The notes under the pieces are model-generated. The model saw only the letters and a program-made list of their open reading frames with translations, did no database searches and was not told where the DNA came from. A DNA stretch of 5,340 nt from Qingrenia yutianensis. GTDB taxonomy: Bacteria > Bacillota > Clostridia > UMGS1810. The position numbers and the translations under genes were made by a program. This document shows positions 1 through 5,340 of this stretch, piece by piece; the first letter of the stretch is position 1, and the number at the start of each line of letters is the position of its first letter. The stretch lies in NCBI RefSeq assembly GCF_014385105.1, contig NZ_JACRTE010000040.1, positions 1 to 5,340 of the forward strand, in the 5' to 3' direction.

Positions 1-1
1 A

Positions 2-91
2 ACGGAAGGATTTTATAAAACCATTGTTGACTCTAAGGAAAGAAAACATATCATCAGGAAAAAACAGAGTCTCGGTATGAAAATGAGGTGA
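2..91 (+). pseudogene. C-terminal tail of an unidentified upstream gene (left-arm copy)
   Basis: An open frame enters from the window edge and encodes 29 residues before TGA at 89-91. The peptide is very basic, rich in Lys and Arg, and ends in GMKMR. The stop lies inside the ribosome site (GAGGTG, 85-90) of the following Toprim gene, the tight packing expected of an operon. In related Firmicute elements the neighbouring gene is often a relaxase or another conjugation protein, but 29 residues are not enough to identify it. The call rests on frame continuity and spacing only, so it could be a chance open frame. Confidence 0.4.
85..90 (+). promoter_or_regulatory. Shine-Dalgarno site deciding the TTG start of the left Toprim gene
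   Basis: GAGGTG ends 8 bases before TTG at 99-101. The nearer ATG codons at 77 and 83 are in the upstream gene's frame and run into TGA at 89, so they cannot start this protein. Confidence 0.7.
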
Positions 92-98
92 TTGTGTT

Positions 99-1004
99 TT
101 GAAAAAGAAAAGATTTTCCGATGAGCAGCTCCAAAGGGCAAGCGGTATAGATATTGTGGCTATGCTACAAGGACAGGGTGAGAAACTCAAAAAGCAGGGC
201 AGAGTTTATCGGTGGCAGAGATACGACAGTACGGTGATAGACAGAAACCGCTGGTACAGACATAGCCGTGAGATCGGCGGCGGTCCGATTCAGTTTATGC
301 AGCATTTTTACGGTATGGATTTTGTGGATGCTGTGAAATATCTGCTTGACGGTGAGGAGGGTGCAGAGCTTGTTCAGGCAAGCCGAACTCCCGAACCGAA
401 GCTGCCGTTTACACCTCCGAAACTGTCGAAAAATATGCACAGAACATTTGCATATTTAATTAAAACACGAAAAATTGACGCAGATATTGTTCAGCATTTT
501 GTGAATGAAAAGAAAATCCTTGAAACCGAAGAATATCACAATACTGCATTCTGCGGTTATGATGAAAAAGGCGAGATGAAACAAATGCACCTGCGAAGTA
601 CGCTGCCCGGAAACAGATTTTTTATGGATATAGACGGAAGCAATAAACAGTATTATTTCAGGCACATCGGGACAAACAGCGATGTCTATGTGTTTGAGGC
701 GCCGATAGATATGCTCTCATACATAACCATGAATAAGGAAAATTGGCAGGAGAGCAGTTATGTGTGCCTCGGCGGTGTTGCAATAGACGCACTTAAAAAT
801 ATACTGAGTACAAATGAGCAGATATCAAAGGTATATATGTGTGTTGACAGAGATGATGCCGGGGATAAAACTGTCAAAAGAATAGGTGATGAGCTTAATG
901 AAATGGGCTACGAATGGGAGCGGATATTCCCTGAAAATAAAGACTGGAACGAAGATCTTACAGCGGGTAGTGAGCAAACAGAAAATTTTGAAATGACTAT
1001 GTGA
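99..1004 (+). CDS. Toprim-domain protein, DUF3991-like (left-arm duplicate)
   Basis: This encodes 301 residues identical to the product of 4337-5242, where the domains are described in full. It starts at TTG behind GAGGTG and stops at TGA 1002-1004. The reading frame is intact and would make the same protein if this copy were real. Because it lies wholly within the inverted-repeat arm, it is probably an artefactual second copy rather than a paralogue. True paralogues would be expected to differ, at least at synonymous sites. Confidence 0.85.
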   Translation: MKKKRFSDEQLQRASGIDIVAMLQGQGEKLKKQGRVYRWQRYDSTVIDRNRWYRHSREIGGGPIQFMQHFYGMDFVDAVKYLLDGEEGAELVQASRTPEPKLPFTPPKLSKNMHRTFAYLIKTRKIDADIVQHFVNEKKILETEEYHNTAFCGYDEKGEMKQMHLRSTLPGNRFFMDIDGSNKQYYFRHIGTNSDVYVFEAPIDMLSYITMNKENWQESSYVCLGGVAIDALKNILSTNEQISKVYMCVDRDDAGDKTVKRIGDELNEMGYEWERIFPENKDWNEDLTAGSEQTENFEMTM

Positions 1005-1010
1005 AGGGAG
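1004..1010 (+). promoter_or_regulatory. Shine-Dalgarno site deciding the TTG start of the left virD4 copy
   Basis: AAGGGAG ends 8 bases before the in-frame TTG at 1019-1021. The GTG at 1001 has no purine-rich site upstream of it, so the TTG start is preferred. The site begins at the last base of the Toprim stop codon (1002-1004). Confidence 0.65.
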
Positions 1011-1018
1011 ATGATAGA

Positions 1019-1525
1019 TTGAATAATTCAGTAACAACACTTATTATTATGGGAGCGGTTATGTTTGCGGTTATAGGGATACTGACAGTGGTATCAAACA
1101 TATACAGCCTAAATAATATCAAGAACAAAAGAGTCGGACACGGACAGCACGGTAACGCCCGATTTGCCACCGAGAAAGAGGTTAAAAAGATATACAGGCT
1201 CGTACCCTATGAGCCGAAAAAATGGCGGAATACGAAAGGTAACGGCGAGCTTCCGCAGGGAACTGTGGTCGGTATGCGAAAGCACGGCGGCAAGCTGTGT
1301 GCGGTTGTCGATCCCGGCGATGTTCATACAATGATGATAGGCGCGGCAGGTGTCGGTAAAACTGCGTGCTTTTTATATCCGAACCTCGAATATGCGTGTG
1401 CAAGCGGAATGAGATTTCTTTCTACAGTGGATAAAATGTTTTCTATGTTTTCCGGGGACCATACCTTATTAGGCAATTCTTTATTCGGGTGGTACAGTCG
1501 GGGTATAATTAGAGATAAATCTTGA
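1019..1525 (+). pseudogene. virD4: Truncated virD4/traG coupling-protein gene (chimeric 3' end)
   Basis: The first 131 codons from TTG 1019 match the intact coupling protein at 2487-4322, including the N-terminal membrane segment and the Walker A motif GAAGVGKT. The sequence then switches at 1414 into the antisense strand of the recombinase gene. The last 37 or so residues before TGA 1523-1525 are therefore meaningless read-through. The product would lack Walker B and nearly all of the ATPase domain and cannot be functional. An upstream GTG at 1001 would add six residues but lacks a ribosome site. It is a broken gene made by the fold-back junction. Confidence 0.88.
1414..1422. other. Chimeric junction between recombinase and inverted virD4 sequence
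   Basis: Bases 1415-1422, read on the minus strand, give GAAAGAAA. The same 8-mer occurs on the plus strand at 3919-3926, inside virD4. Left of 1414 everything matches the right arm; right of 1422 everything belongs to the recombinase. Base 1414 is a single mismatch (minus-strand T, against G at 3927). This is the signature of a strand switch at short homology, and it truncates the recombinase and the left virD4 copy together. Confidence 0.85.
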
Positions 1526-2115
1526 TCAATTTGGTCATTCAAGTAGATAAGATGTAGAAATGTTTTTAAAATGCCAACCTCTCTTTGCATACTTTTCTTT
1601 GTATATCTTATCAAAGAGGCAACATAATCAGAAACCAATTCAGGTGTAATATCTTTACATTTTGTCACCCCATTTTTTACAAGATGTTCGGTGATACGAT
1701 ATAATGACCACAACGAACGCTGTATTGTTTCATCAGTATTGTTTCGTTGTTTGCATCTATCAATATAATTGGAAATAGCTATTTGAAAATCATCTGTTGT
1801 AACCCATATATGGTCATTTTTAGATGACAAAAAACGTCCAAAAGTGTTGTAATCCCCTAACATACGCATAGAACGAATTATTGAACTTGCCATTTTGCTT
1901 TTTGGCCTATTATTCGGGAAATCAAACAAATTATGCAGAAATTCCGCCGCCATTTGTTCCTCGTAGAATGTTTTGTTATGCATATTACAAAAACGCTCAA
2001 ATGCTGTCCATGTATCGCTACAGTTAGCGATTGTATCTGGCCCATACTCCATTTTGGTGCATTCATCCAATGCAGCAACAATTAATACTGATAAATTTAA
2101 TTTTTGTGTTTTCAC
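1415..2115 (-). pseudogene. Tyrosine recombinase/integrase, N-terminal part only (catalytic domain missing)
   Basis: The gene reads leftward from GTG 2113-2115 behind a strong AGGAGGG site. About 233 authentic codons remain. Residues 25-100 or so form an N-terminal region with an aromatic-rich stretch (around WTAFERFC) and a conserved-looking SIIRSMRMLGDY. Residues 110-205 look like the helical SAM-like core-binding domain of tyrosine recombinases. Residues 215-233 (KVWSPENIENILSTVER) match the usual linker at the start of the catalytic domain, normally followed by a GKRDYAILLL-like segment. The sequence breaks exactly there, at 1414. The open frame continues to 1324, but those 30 residues are antisense of virD4. 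All catalytic residues (R, H, R, Y) are absent. The style resembles recombinases found in tandem sets (recombinase-in-trio type), which I infer from memory of the family. The gene looks more AT-rich than its neighbours. Confidence 0.8.
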
Positions 2116-2121
2116 AGAAAA

Positions 2122-2128
2122 CCCTCCT
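2122..2128 (-). promoter_or_regulatory. Strong Shine-Dalgarno site of the recombinase gene
   Basis: AGGAGGG on the minus strand lies 6 bases before GTG at 2113-2115. It fixes that GTG as the start in the absence of a nearby ATG in frame. Confidence 0.75.
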
Positions 2129-2164
2129 ACTTGTATTATTAATTTAGCAATAATGCTTGAGGGT

Positions 2165-2170
2165 ATTATA
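2165..2170 (-). promoter_or_regulatory. Candidate -10 box of the recombinase promoter
   Basis: A perfect TATAAT lies on the minus strand about 50 bases upstream of the recombinase GTG, just outside the hairpin at 2172-2245. The position 16-18 bases further upstream has only a weak T-rich match to TTGACA and sits within the hairpin arm. A stem or a bound protein there could therefore affect transcription. The surroundings are AT-rich, so a chance match is possible. Confidence 0.4.
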
Positions 2171-2171
2171 T

Positions 2172-2245
2172 AATATTATGTTGAGAAAGAAAATAGACAA
2201 ATCAAGTATTATAAGGCGTTGTCTATTTCTGCTCAACATAATATT
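2172..2245. repeat. Large interrupted hairpin between the winged-helix gene and the recombinase gene
   Basis: The outer arms AATATTATGTTGAG (2172-2185) and 2232-2245 are perfectly complementary over 14 bp. An internal loop of 5 against 3 bases (2186-2190 and 2229-2231) follows. A second perfect stem of 10 bp comes next, AAATAGACAA (2191-2200) with 2219-2228, closing on an 18-base loop. The right arm starts immediately after the TAA of the winged-helix gene. The stem is AT-rich and no run of T follows it in either direction, so it is not a classic intrinsic terminator. It could be a binding site, an element end, or an RNA structure separating the two transcription units. Confidence 0.75.
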
Positions 2246-2518
2246 TTAGCTTAGATAATATAGATTACTGCTGTTGCCGCCGTTTGGTCTGTACCTTTGC
2301 TCTTTGTCGATAAATCCTGCCCTCTCCAAATCACGGATTGCTCTCTTGACCGTACTTCTTGACAGTTTTGTTTCTTTGCAGATTGTAGATATGGAAGGGA
2401 AACACGAATCCTTGTTATAGCATTTATGAAACAGATAGTAATACACACTGCAGGCTCTCGGAGGCAGGTCTGCAAGGTACAATTCCTTAACCCGATCTTG
2501 CTTTGTGTTTGATTTCAT
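2246..2518 (-). CDS. Small winged-helix DNA-binding protein (HTH_36-like)
   Basis: The protein is 90 residues long. After a basic N-terminus, residues 17-90 read as a winged helix: LPPRACSVYYYLF (first helix), FPSISTICKETKLSRSTVKRA (helix-turn-helix, recognition helix about 53-64), RDLERAGFI, then a wing with basic and Gly/Asn residues. This is the pattern of the HTH_36 family found in replication-initiator-like and regulatory proteins of Firmicute mobile elements. The ATG overlaps the virD4 3' end by 32 bp, implying co-transcription and probably translational coupling. A purine run AAAGGGGG lies 11 bases upstream, rather far for a ribosome site, while GAGGT is only 2 bases away, so coupling may help initiation. 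The role may be regulation of transfer or excision genes, or recognition of an element site. The target is unknown. Confidence 0.82.
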   Translation of the reverse strand: MKSNTKQDRVKELYLADLPPRACSVYYYLFHKCYNKDSCFPSISTICKETKLSRSTVKRAIRDLERAGFIDKEQRYRPNGGNSSNLYYLS

Positions 2519-4322
2519 CTACCTCATAGCCCCCTTTCAACTGCTGCATAACATCTCTTTCCGTTAACGGTGTATGAGCCGTTCCGCCTGTTGCCCGTCT
2601 TGATGCCGCACTGCTCGGAGCATCTCTGTGTATAATGCCCTCTCTGCGTTCAATTTCTCTCATAAGTCCGTCTTTTCCGGCATAATGAACAGTTTTGACC
2701 TCTTTCTTTTCCACGATATATTCGCTGTTAAGTTCAATGCCCCATTTGAAAAACAAATCGAGCTTTGTTCTCATTGGGTGGCAGCCTGTTTTGGTTATAA
2801 TAAAATGAAATCTCGGCAGAGTTTTAAGTTCATCTACGGTCATCAGCGGTCTTGACATCATTTGAAGGCTCCTTGATCCGTCATTCTTTGACTGTGTTAC
2901 AGAGCCCGAAAGAATTGTTTGTTCGCCGAGGTTTTTGCTCATAACCTCCGCCGTTTCGGAGTTAGGAGCAAAGCCACCGAACACTGTGAGCTGGCAGTTA
3001 TCCCATATGATTTCCGCACCTTCCTTGCCATAGTTTTTTTCAAGCTGCGCCTTACTCTGTATGATTGCAATAATGCTTATTCTTCTTGATCGTCCTGCAG
3101 AGAACATCATTTCAGCAGAATCTATTTTCGGAATTGTACCGATTTCATCAAGATAAAACATAACTCTGTTTTTAAGTTTTCCGTTTGTTTCATCAGCGAT
3201 TGCAAGCATTTCACGGTAGAGCTGCTGAACAATAAGCGATATCAGAAAATATTTTGTATTGTCCTCCTCCGGCATGATAAGAAAAAGAGCTGATTTTGTA
3301 TTACAAAACTTCTCCGCATCTATCGCCGTATCAAAGCACAGTATCTGTTCCATTTCGGAATCGAGAAATGCGTTCAGCCTTGAAAGTGCGGTTGACAGAA
3401 CCGACTGCATTGCCTGTTCTGATGTGTTAAGCGCCGCTCCTGCAAACCATTTTGCCTTATGTGTATCCGGCAGCTTTGCCATCAGCACCTGAAACTGCGT
3501 CATTTTTTGCTTGGCTTTAGGATCGGAATTGCCCGGCGCAAGCAAGTCCTGTATCATTTTGAATACGGATATAATATGCCGTTCCGCAGGCTCACAGTAT
3601 TCGGCAACAAGAAGAATAACCGATGTCAGAAGTCCTTCCGCAGCATCGTAGAAAAAGGCGTTTTGCCCGTAGCTTGACGCATCGCCCTCGCCGGAATATA
3701 TAATAGTTTTAGCCGTTATCTTGGCATACTTTTCCGCCTTTGCTTTATCGGAAAGCTCTCTTGTTTCACGGTATGCGTCCATATATTTATTCACCATAGA
3801 AAGCATATTGAATGTGTCGCTCTGCACCGGATTTCTCAAATCTATAACCGCAACATTATATCCGTATTGCTTACATACATTACCGTAGTTTCTTGCGAGG
3901 TCGCCTTTTGTATCGGTTGAAAGAAAGCTCATTCCGCTTGCACACGCATATTCGAGGTTCGGATATAAAAAGCACGCAGTTTTACCGACACCTGCCGCGC
4001 CTATCATCATTGTATGAACATCGCCGGGATCGACAACCGCACACAGCTTGCCGCCGTGCTTTCGCATACCGACCACAGTTCCCTGCGGAAGCTCGCCGTT
4101 ACCTTTCGTATTCCGCCATTTTTTCGGCTCATAGGGTACGAGCCTGTATATCTTTTTAACCTCTTTCTCGGTGGCAAATCGGGCGTTACCGTGCTGTCCG
4201 TGTCCGACTCTTTTGTTCTTGATATTATTTAGGCTGTATATGTTTGATACCACTGTCAGTATCCCTATAACCGCAAACATAACCGCTCCCATAATAATAA
4301 GTGTTGTTACTGAATTATTCAA
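2487..4322 (-). CDS. virD4: VirD4/TraG-family type IV secretion coupling protein
   Basis: This ATPase docks relaxosome DNA at the inner face of a conjugation channel and pumps it into the recipient. I chose TTG at 4320-4322 because AAGGGAG lies 8 bases upstream; GTG at 4338-4340 would add six residues but has no ribosome site. The product is 611 residues. The features, numbered from the TTG, are: a hydrophobic membrane segment about 8-29; Walker A GAAGVGKT at 108-115; a TraG-like STDTKGDL at 135-142; Walker B VMFYLDEIG at 387-395 with the Asp-Glu pair at 392-393; a conserved IIAIIQSKAQLEKNYG at about 417-432; and a hydrophilic, basic C-terminus. Only one clear membrane helix is visible, whereas many VirD4 proteins have two. 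It follows the Toprim gene directly and overlaps the next gene by 32 bp. All key ATPase residues are present, so this is the intact copy. Confidence 0.93.
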   Translation of the reverse strand: MNNSVTTLIIMGAVMFAVIGILTVVSNIYSLNNIKNKRVGHGQHGNARFATEKEVKKIYRLVPYEPKKWRNTKGNGELPQGTVVGMRKHGGKLCAVVDPGDVHTMMIGAAGVGKTACFLYPNLEYACASGMSFLSTDTKGDLARNYGNVCKQYGYNVAVIDLRNPVQSDTFNMLSMVNKYMDAYRETRELSDKAKAEKYAKITAKTIIYSGEGDASSYGQNAFFYDAAEGLLTSVILLVAEYCEPAERHIISVFKMIQDLLAPGNSDPKAKQKMTQFQVLMAKLPDTHKAKWFAGAALNTSEQAMQSVLSTALSRLNAFLDSEMEQILCFDTAIDAEKFCNTKSALFLIMPEEDNTKYFLISLIVQQLYREMLAIADETNGKLKNRVMFYLDEIGTIPKIDSAEMMFSAGRSRRISIIAIIQSKAQLEKNYGKEGAEIIWDNCQLTVFGGFAPNSETAEVMSKNLGEQTILSGSVTQSKNDGSRSLQMMSRPLMTVDELKTLPRFHFIITKTGCHPMRTKLDLFFKWGIELNSEYIVEKKEVKTVHYAGKDGLMREIERREGIIHRDAPSSAASRRATGGTAHTPLTERDVMQQLKGGYEVDEIKHKARSG

Positions 4323-4330
4323 TCTATCAT

Positions 4331-4337
4331 CTCCCTT
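4331..4337 (-). promoter_or_regulatory. Shine-Dalgarno site deciding the TTG start of virD4
   Basis: AAGGGAG on the minus strand lies 8 bases before TTG at 4320-4322. It shares its first base with the last base of the Toprim stop codon, so the two genes are nearly contiguous and probably translated in sequence. Confidence 0.7.
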
Positions 4338-5242
4338 CACATAGTCATTTCAAAATTTTCTGTTTGCTCACTACCCGCTGTAAGATCTTCGTTCCAGTCT
4401 TTATTTTCAGGGAATATCCGCTCCCATTCGTAGCCCATTTCATTAAGCTCATCACCTATTCTTTTGACAGTTTTATCCCCGGCATCATCTCTGTCAACAC
4501 ACATATATACCTTTGATATCTGCTCATTTGTACTCAGTATATTTTTAAGTGCGTCTATTGCAACACCGCCGAGGCACACATAACTGCTCTCCTGCCAATT
4601 TTCCTTATTCATGGTTATGTATGAGAGCATATCTATCGGCGCCTCAAACACATAGACATCGCTGTTTGTCCCGATGTGCCTGAAATAATACTGTTTATTG
4701 CTTCCGTCTATATCCATAAAAAATCTGTTTCCGGGCAGCGTACTTCGCAGGTGCATTTGTTTCATCTCGCCTTTTTCATCATAACCGCAGAATGCAGTAT
4801 TGTGATATTCTTCGGTTTCAAGGATTTTCTTTTCATTCACAAAATGCTGAACAATATCTGCGTCAATTTTTCGTGTTTTAATTAAATATGCAAATGTTCT
4901 GTGCATATTTTTCGACAGTTTCGGAGGTGTAAACGGCAGCTTCGGTTCGGGAGTTCGGCTTGCCTGAACAAGCTCTGCACCCTCCTCACCGTCAAGCAGA
5001 TATTTCACAGCATCCACAAAATCCATACCGTAAAAATGCTGCATAAACTGAATCGGACCGCCGCCGATCTCACGGCTATGTCTGTACCAGCGGTTTCTGT
5101 CTATCACCGTACTGTCGTATCTCTGCCACCGATAAACTCTGCCCTGCTTTTTGAGTTTCTCACCCTGTCCTTGTAGCATAGCCACAATATCTATACCGCT
5201 TGCCCTTTGGAGCTGCTCATCGGAAAATCTTTTCTTTTTCAA
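4337..5242 (-). CDS. Toprim-domain protein, DUF3991-like, of a conjugative element
   Basis: The protein is 301 residues, starting at TTG behind GAGGTG. Residues 5-90 or so form a DnaG-like N-terminal region of the DUF3991 style, with DSTVIDRNRWYRHSREIGGG and FMQHFYGMDFVDAVKYLL. It lacks the Cys/His zinc ligands of true CHC2 primase fingers. A C-terminal Toprim fold follows: VFEAPIDMLS with the catalytic-type Glu200, LGGVAIDAL at about 224-232, and CVDRDDAGDK with Asp250 and Asp252. A KDWNEDL signature (281-287) ends the conserved part. Toprim domains coordinate Mg2+ for phosphoryl transfer in primases, topoisomerases and nucleases. In Firmicute conjugative elements this family sits beside relaxase and virD4 genes and is presumed to act in processing or priming of transferred DNA; its exact reaction is unproven. 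No membrane segment or signal peptide is visible, so it is cytoplasmic. Confidence 0.9.
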   Translation of the reverse strand: MKKKRFSDEQLQRASGIDIVAMLQGQGEKLKKQGRVYRWQRYDSTVIDRNRWYRHSREIGGGPIQFMQHFYGMDFVDAVKYLLDGEEGAELVQASRTPEPKLPFTPPKLSKNMHRTFAYLIKTRKIDADIVQHFVNEKKILETEEYHNTAFCGYDEKGEMKQMHLRSTLPGNRFFMDIDGSNKQYYFRHIGTNSDVYVFEAPIDMLSYITMNKENWQESSYVCLGGVAIDALKNILSTNEQISKVYMCVDRDDAGDKTVKRIGDELNEMGYEWERIFPENKDWNEDLTAGSEQTENFEMTM

Positions 5243-5249
5243 AACACAA

Positions 5250-5339
5250 TCACCTCATTTTCATACCGAGACTCTGTTTTTTCCTGATGATATGTTTTCT
5301 TTCCTTAGAGTCAACAATGGTTTTATAAAATCCTTCCGT
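5250..5339 (-). CDS. C-terminal tail of an unidentified upstream operon gene (partial)
   Basis: This is the native-side copy of the 29-codon open tail. It enters from the window edge and stops with TGA at 5250-5252, 7 bases before the Toprim TTG. It is strongly basic (KERKH, RKKQ) and ends in GMKMR. A basic tail would suit a DNA-binding conjugation protein such as a relaxase, but nothing here identifies the family. Support is the open frame plus the operon-like spacing. Confidence 0.45.
   Translation of the reverse strand, partial: TEGFYKTIVDSKERKHIIRKKQSLGMKMR
5251..5256 (-). promoter_or_regulatory. Shine-Dalgarno site deciding the TTG start of the Toprim gene
   Basis: GAGGTG on the minus strand lies 8 bases before TTG at 5240-5242 and overlaps the stop codon of the upstream frame (5250-5252). 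Nearby ATG codons belong to the upstream frame. Confidence 0.7.
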
Positions 5340-5340
5340 T

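Larger units (their letters stand above)
1..1413 (+). repeat. Left arm of a 1,413-bp perfect terminal inverted repeat
   Basis: This arm is the exact reverse complement of 3928-5340. Both non-coding edges and all encoded proteins agree, and I found no mismatch. It carries the tail of an upstream gene, a whole Toprim gene and the first 131 codons of virD4. The match fails at 1414 (A here, where the right arm predicts C), resumes for the 8 bases 1415-1422, then ends. The arm contains no transposase and its inner end falls inside a coding sequence, so it is not an ordinary insertion-sequence end. It is most likely a fold-back chimera, and less likely a genuine recent inverted duplication. Confidence 0.97.
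3928..5340 (-). repeat. Right arm of the 1,413-bp perfect terminal inverted repeat
   Basis: This is the mirror copy of 1-1413. Here the repeat continues without a break into the rest of an intact virD4 gene, so this arm is in its native context and the left arm is the derived or artefactual copy. The outer edge coincides with the last base of the window, just as the left arm starts at base 1. That symmetry is expected if the window is a whole contig that ended where a shared graph node ended. Confidence 0.97.

Noticed and set aside
1..1413. Telomere-like terminal inverted repeat of a linear plasmid or phage
   Set aside because: The edges show no short tandem repeats, hairpin telomere or terminal-protein gene, and an open frame appears to continue past the edge.
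1324..1414. The last 30 residues of the 263-residue open frame on the minus strand, as part of the recombinase
   Set aside because: They are the antisense of virD4 codons around Walker A in the left arm, not recombinase sequence; the true gene content stops at the junction.
1414..1525. The last 37 residues of the left virD4 open frame as a natural variant C-terminus
   Set aside because: This is the antisense strand of the recombinase gene read by chance until a stop codon.
2130..2168. Two CTTG...TATTA motifs (2130-2138 and 2156-2168) as direct-repeat binding sites
   Set aside because: They are short, differ in spacing and lie in AT-rich sequence, so chance is a sufficient explanation.
2172..2245. 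Intrinsic transcription terminator
   Set aside because: The stem is AT-rich and there is no T-run after it on either strand.
3893..5176. Several plus-strand open frames of 69-91 codons in the right arm
   Set aside because: They are antisense shadows of virD4 and the Toprim gene, mirrored exactly in the left arm, with no ribosome sites or recognisable domains.
99..5242. The two Toprim genes as paralogues arranged head-out by biology
   Set aside because: They are identical in DNA, including non-coding flanks, which fits one gene seen twice better than diverged paralogues.
1..5340. Composite transposon or insertion sequence with long inverted repeats
   Set aside because: The arms hold Toprim and virD4 sequence, contain no transposase, and their inner boundary lies within coding DNA with a microhomology junction. 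Flanking target duplications cannot be seen.
1..5340. CRISPR arrays, tRNA or rRNA genes, riboswitches
   Set aside because: I saw no spaced short repeats, cloverleaf-like segments or known RNA consensus in either strand.

Overview
The window looks like part of the DNA-transfer module of an integrative conjugative element from a low-to-moderate-GC Firmicute, probably a gut Clostridia lineage such as Ruminococcaceae or Lachnospiraceae. That placement is inference from the gene families (a DUF3991-like/Toprim protein, a short VirD4/TraG coupling ATPase, an HTH_36-like protein, a tyrosine recombinase), from strong purine-rich Shine-Dalgarno sites, and from TTG and GTG starts. No taxonomic marker is present.

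The dominant structure is a perfect inverted repeat at the two ends. Bases 1-1413 are the reverse complement of bases 3928-5340, so position x pairs with 5341-x. The arms begin exactly at the first and last base of the window. The unique centre (1414-3927) is about 2.5 kb.

The native layout reads leftward on the minus strand. It runs from the tail of an unidentified gene (about 5250-5339), to a Toprim protein (4337-5242), to an intact VirD4-like coupling protein (2487-4322, TTG start), to a 90-residue winged-helix protein (2246-2518) overlapping the virD4 end by 32 bp. A 130-bp AT-rich intergenic region follows, holding a large hairpin and a recombinase promoter. Last comes the N-terminal 233 codons or so of a tyrosine recombinase (1415-2115), cut off before its catalytic domain. 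The first genes are tightly packed like an operon. The recombinase looks like a separate, more AT-rich unit with its own strong ribosome site.

The left arm is a mirrored copy: upstream gene tail (2-91), complete Toprim gene (99-1004) and the first 131 codons of virD4 (1019-1413), then an abrupt switch into the antisense of the recombinase gene. At the switch both parents share the 8-mer GAAAGAAA, followed by one mismatched base and then perfect identity. A zero-mismatch fold-back that starts at short microhomology and breaks two genes at once is best read as a template-switch or assembly chimera. A real, very recent inverted duplication cannot be excluded from sequence alone. The right-hand copy should be treated as authentic and the left-hand copy as suspect.

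Functionally, the VirD4-like ATPase would couple relaxase-bound DNA to a type IV secretion channel. The Toprim protein probably acts in DNA processing or priming, the winged-helix protein may regulate or bind element DNA, and the recombinase would move either the element or a smaller recombinase-only unit inserted next to it. No relaxase, channel ATPase or complete integrase lies in the window.
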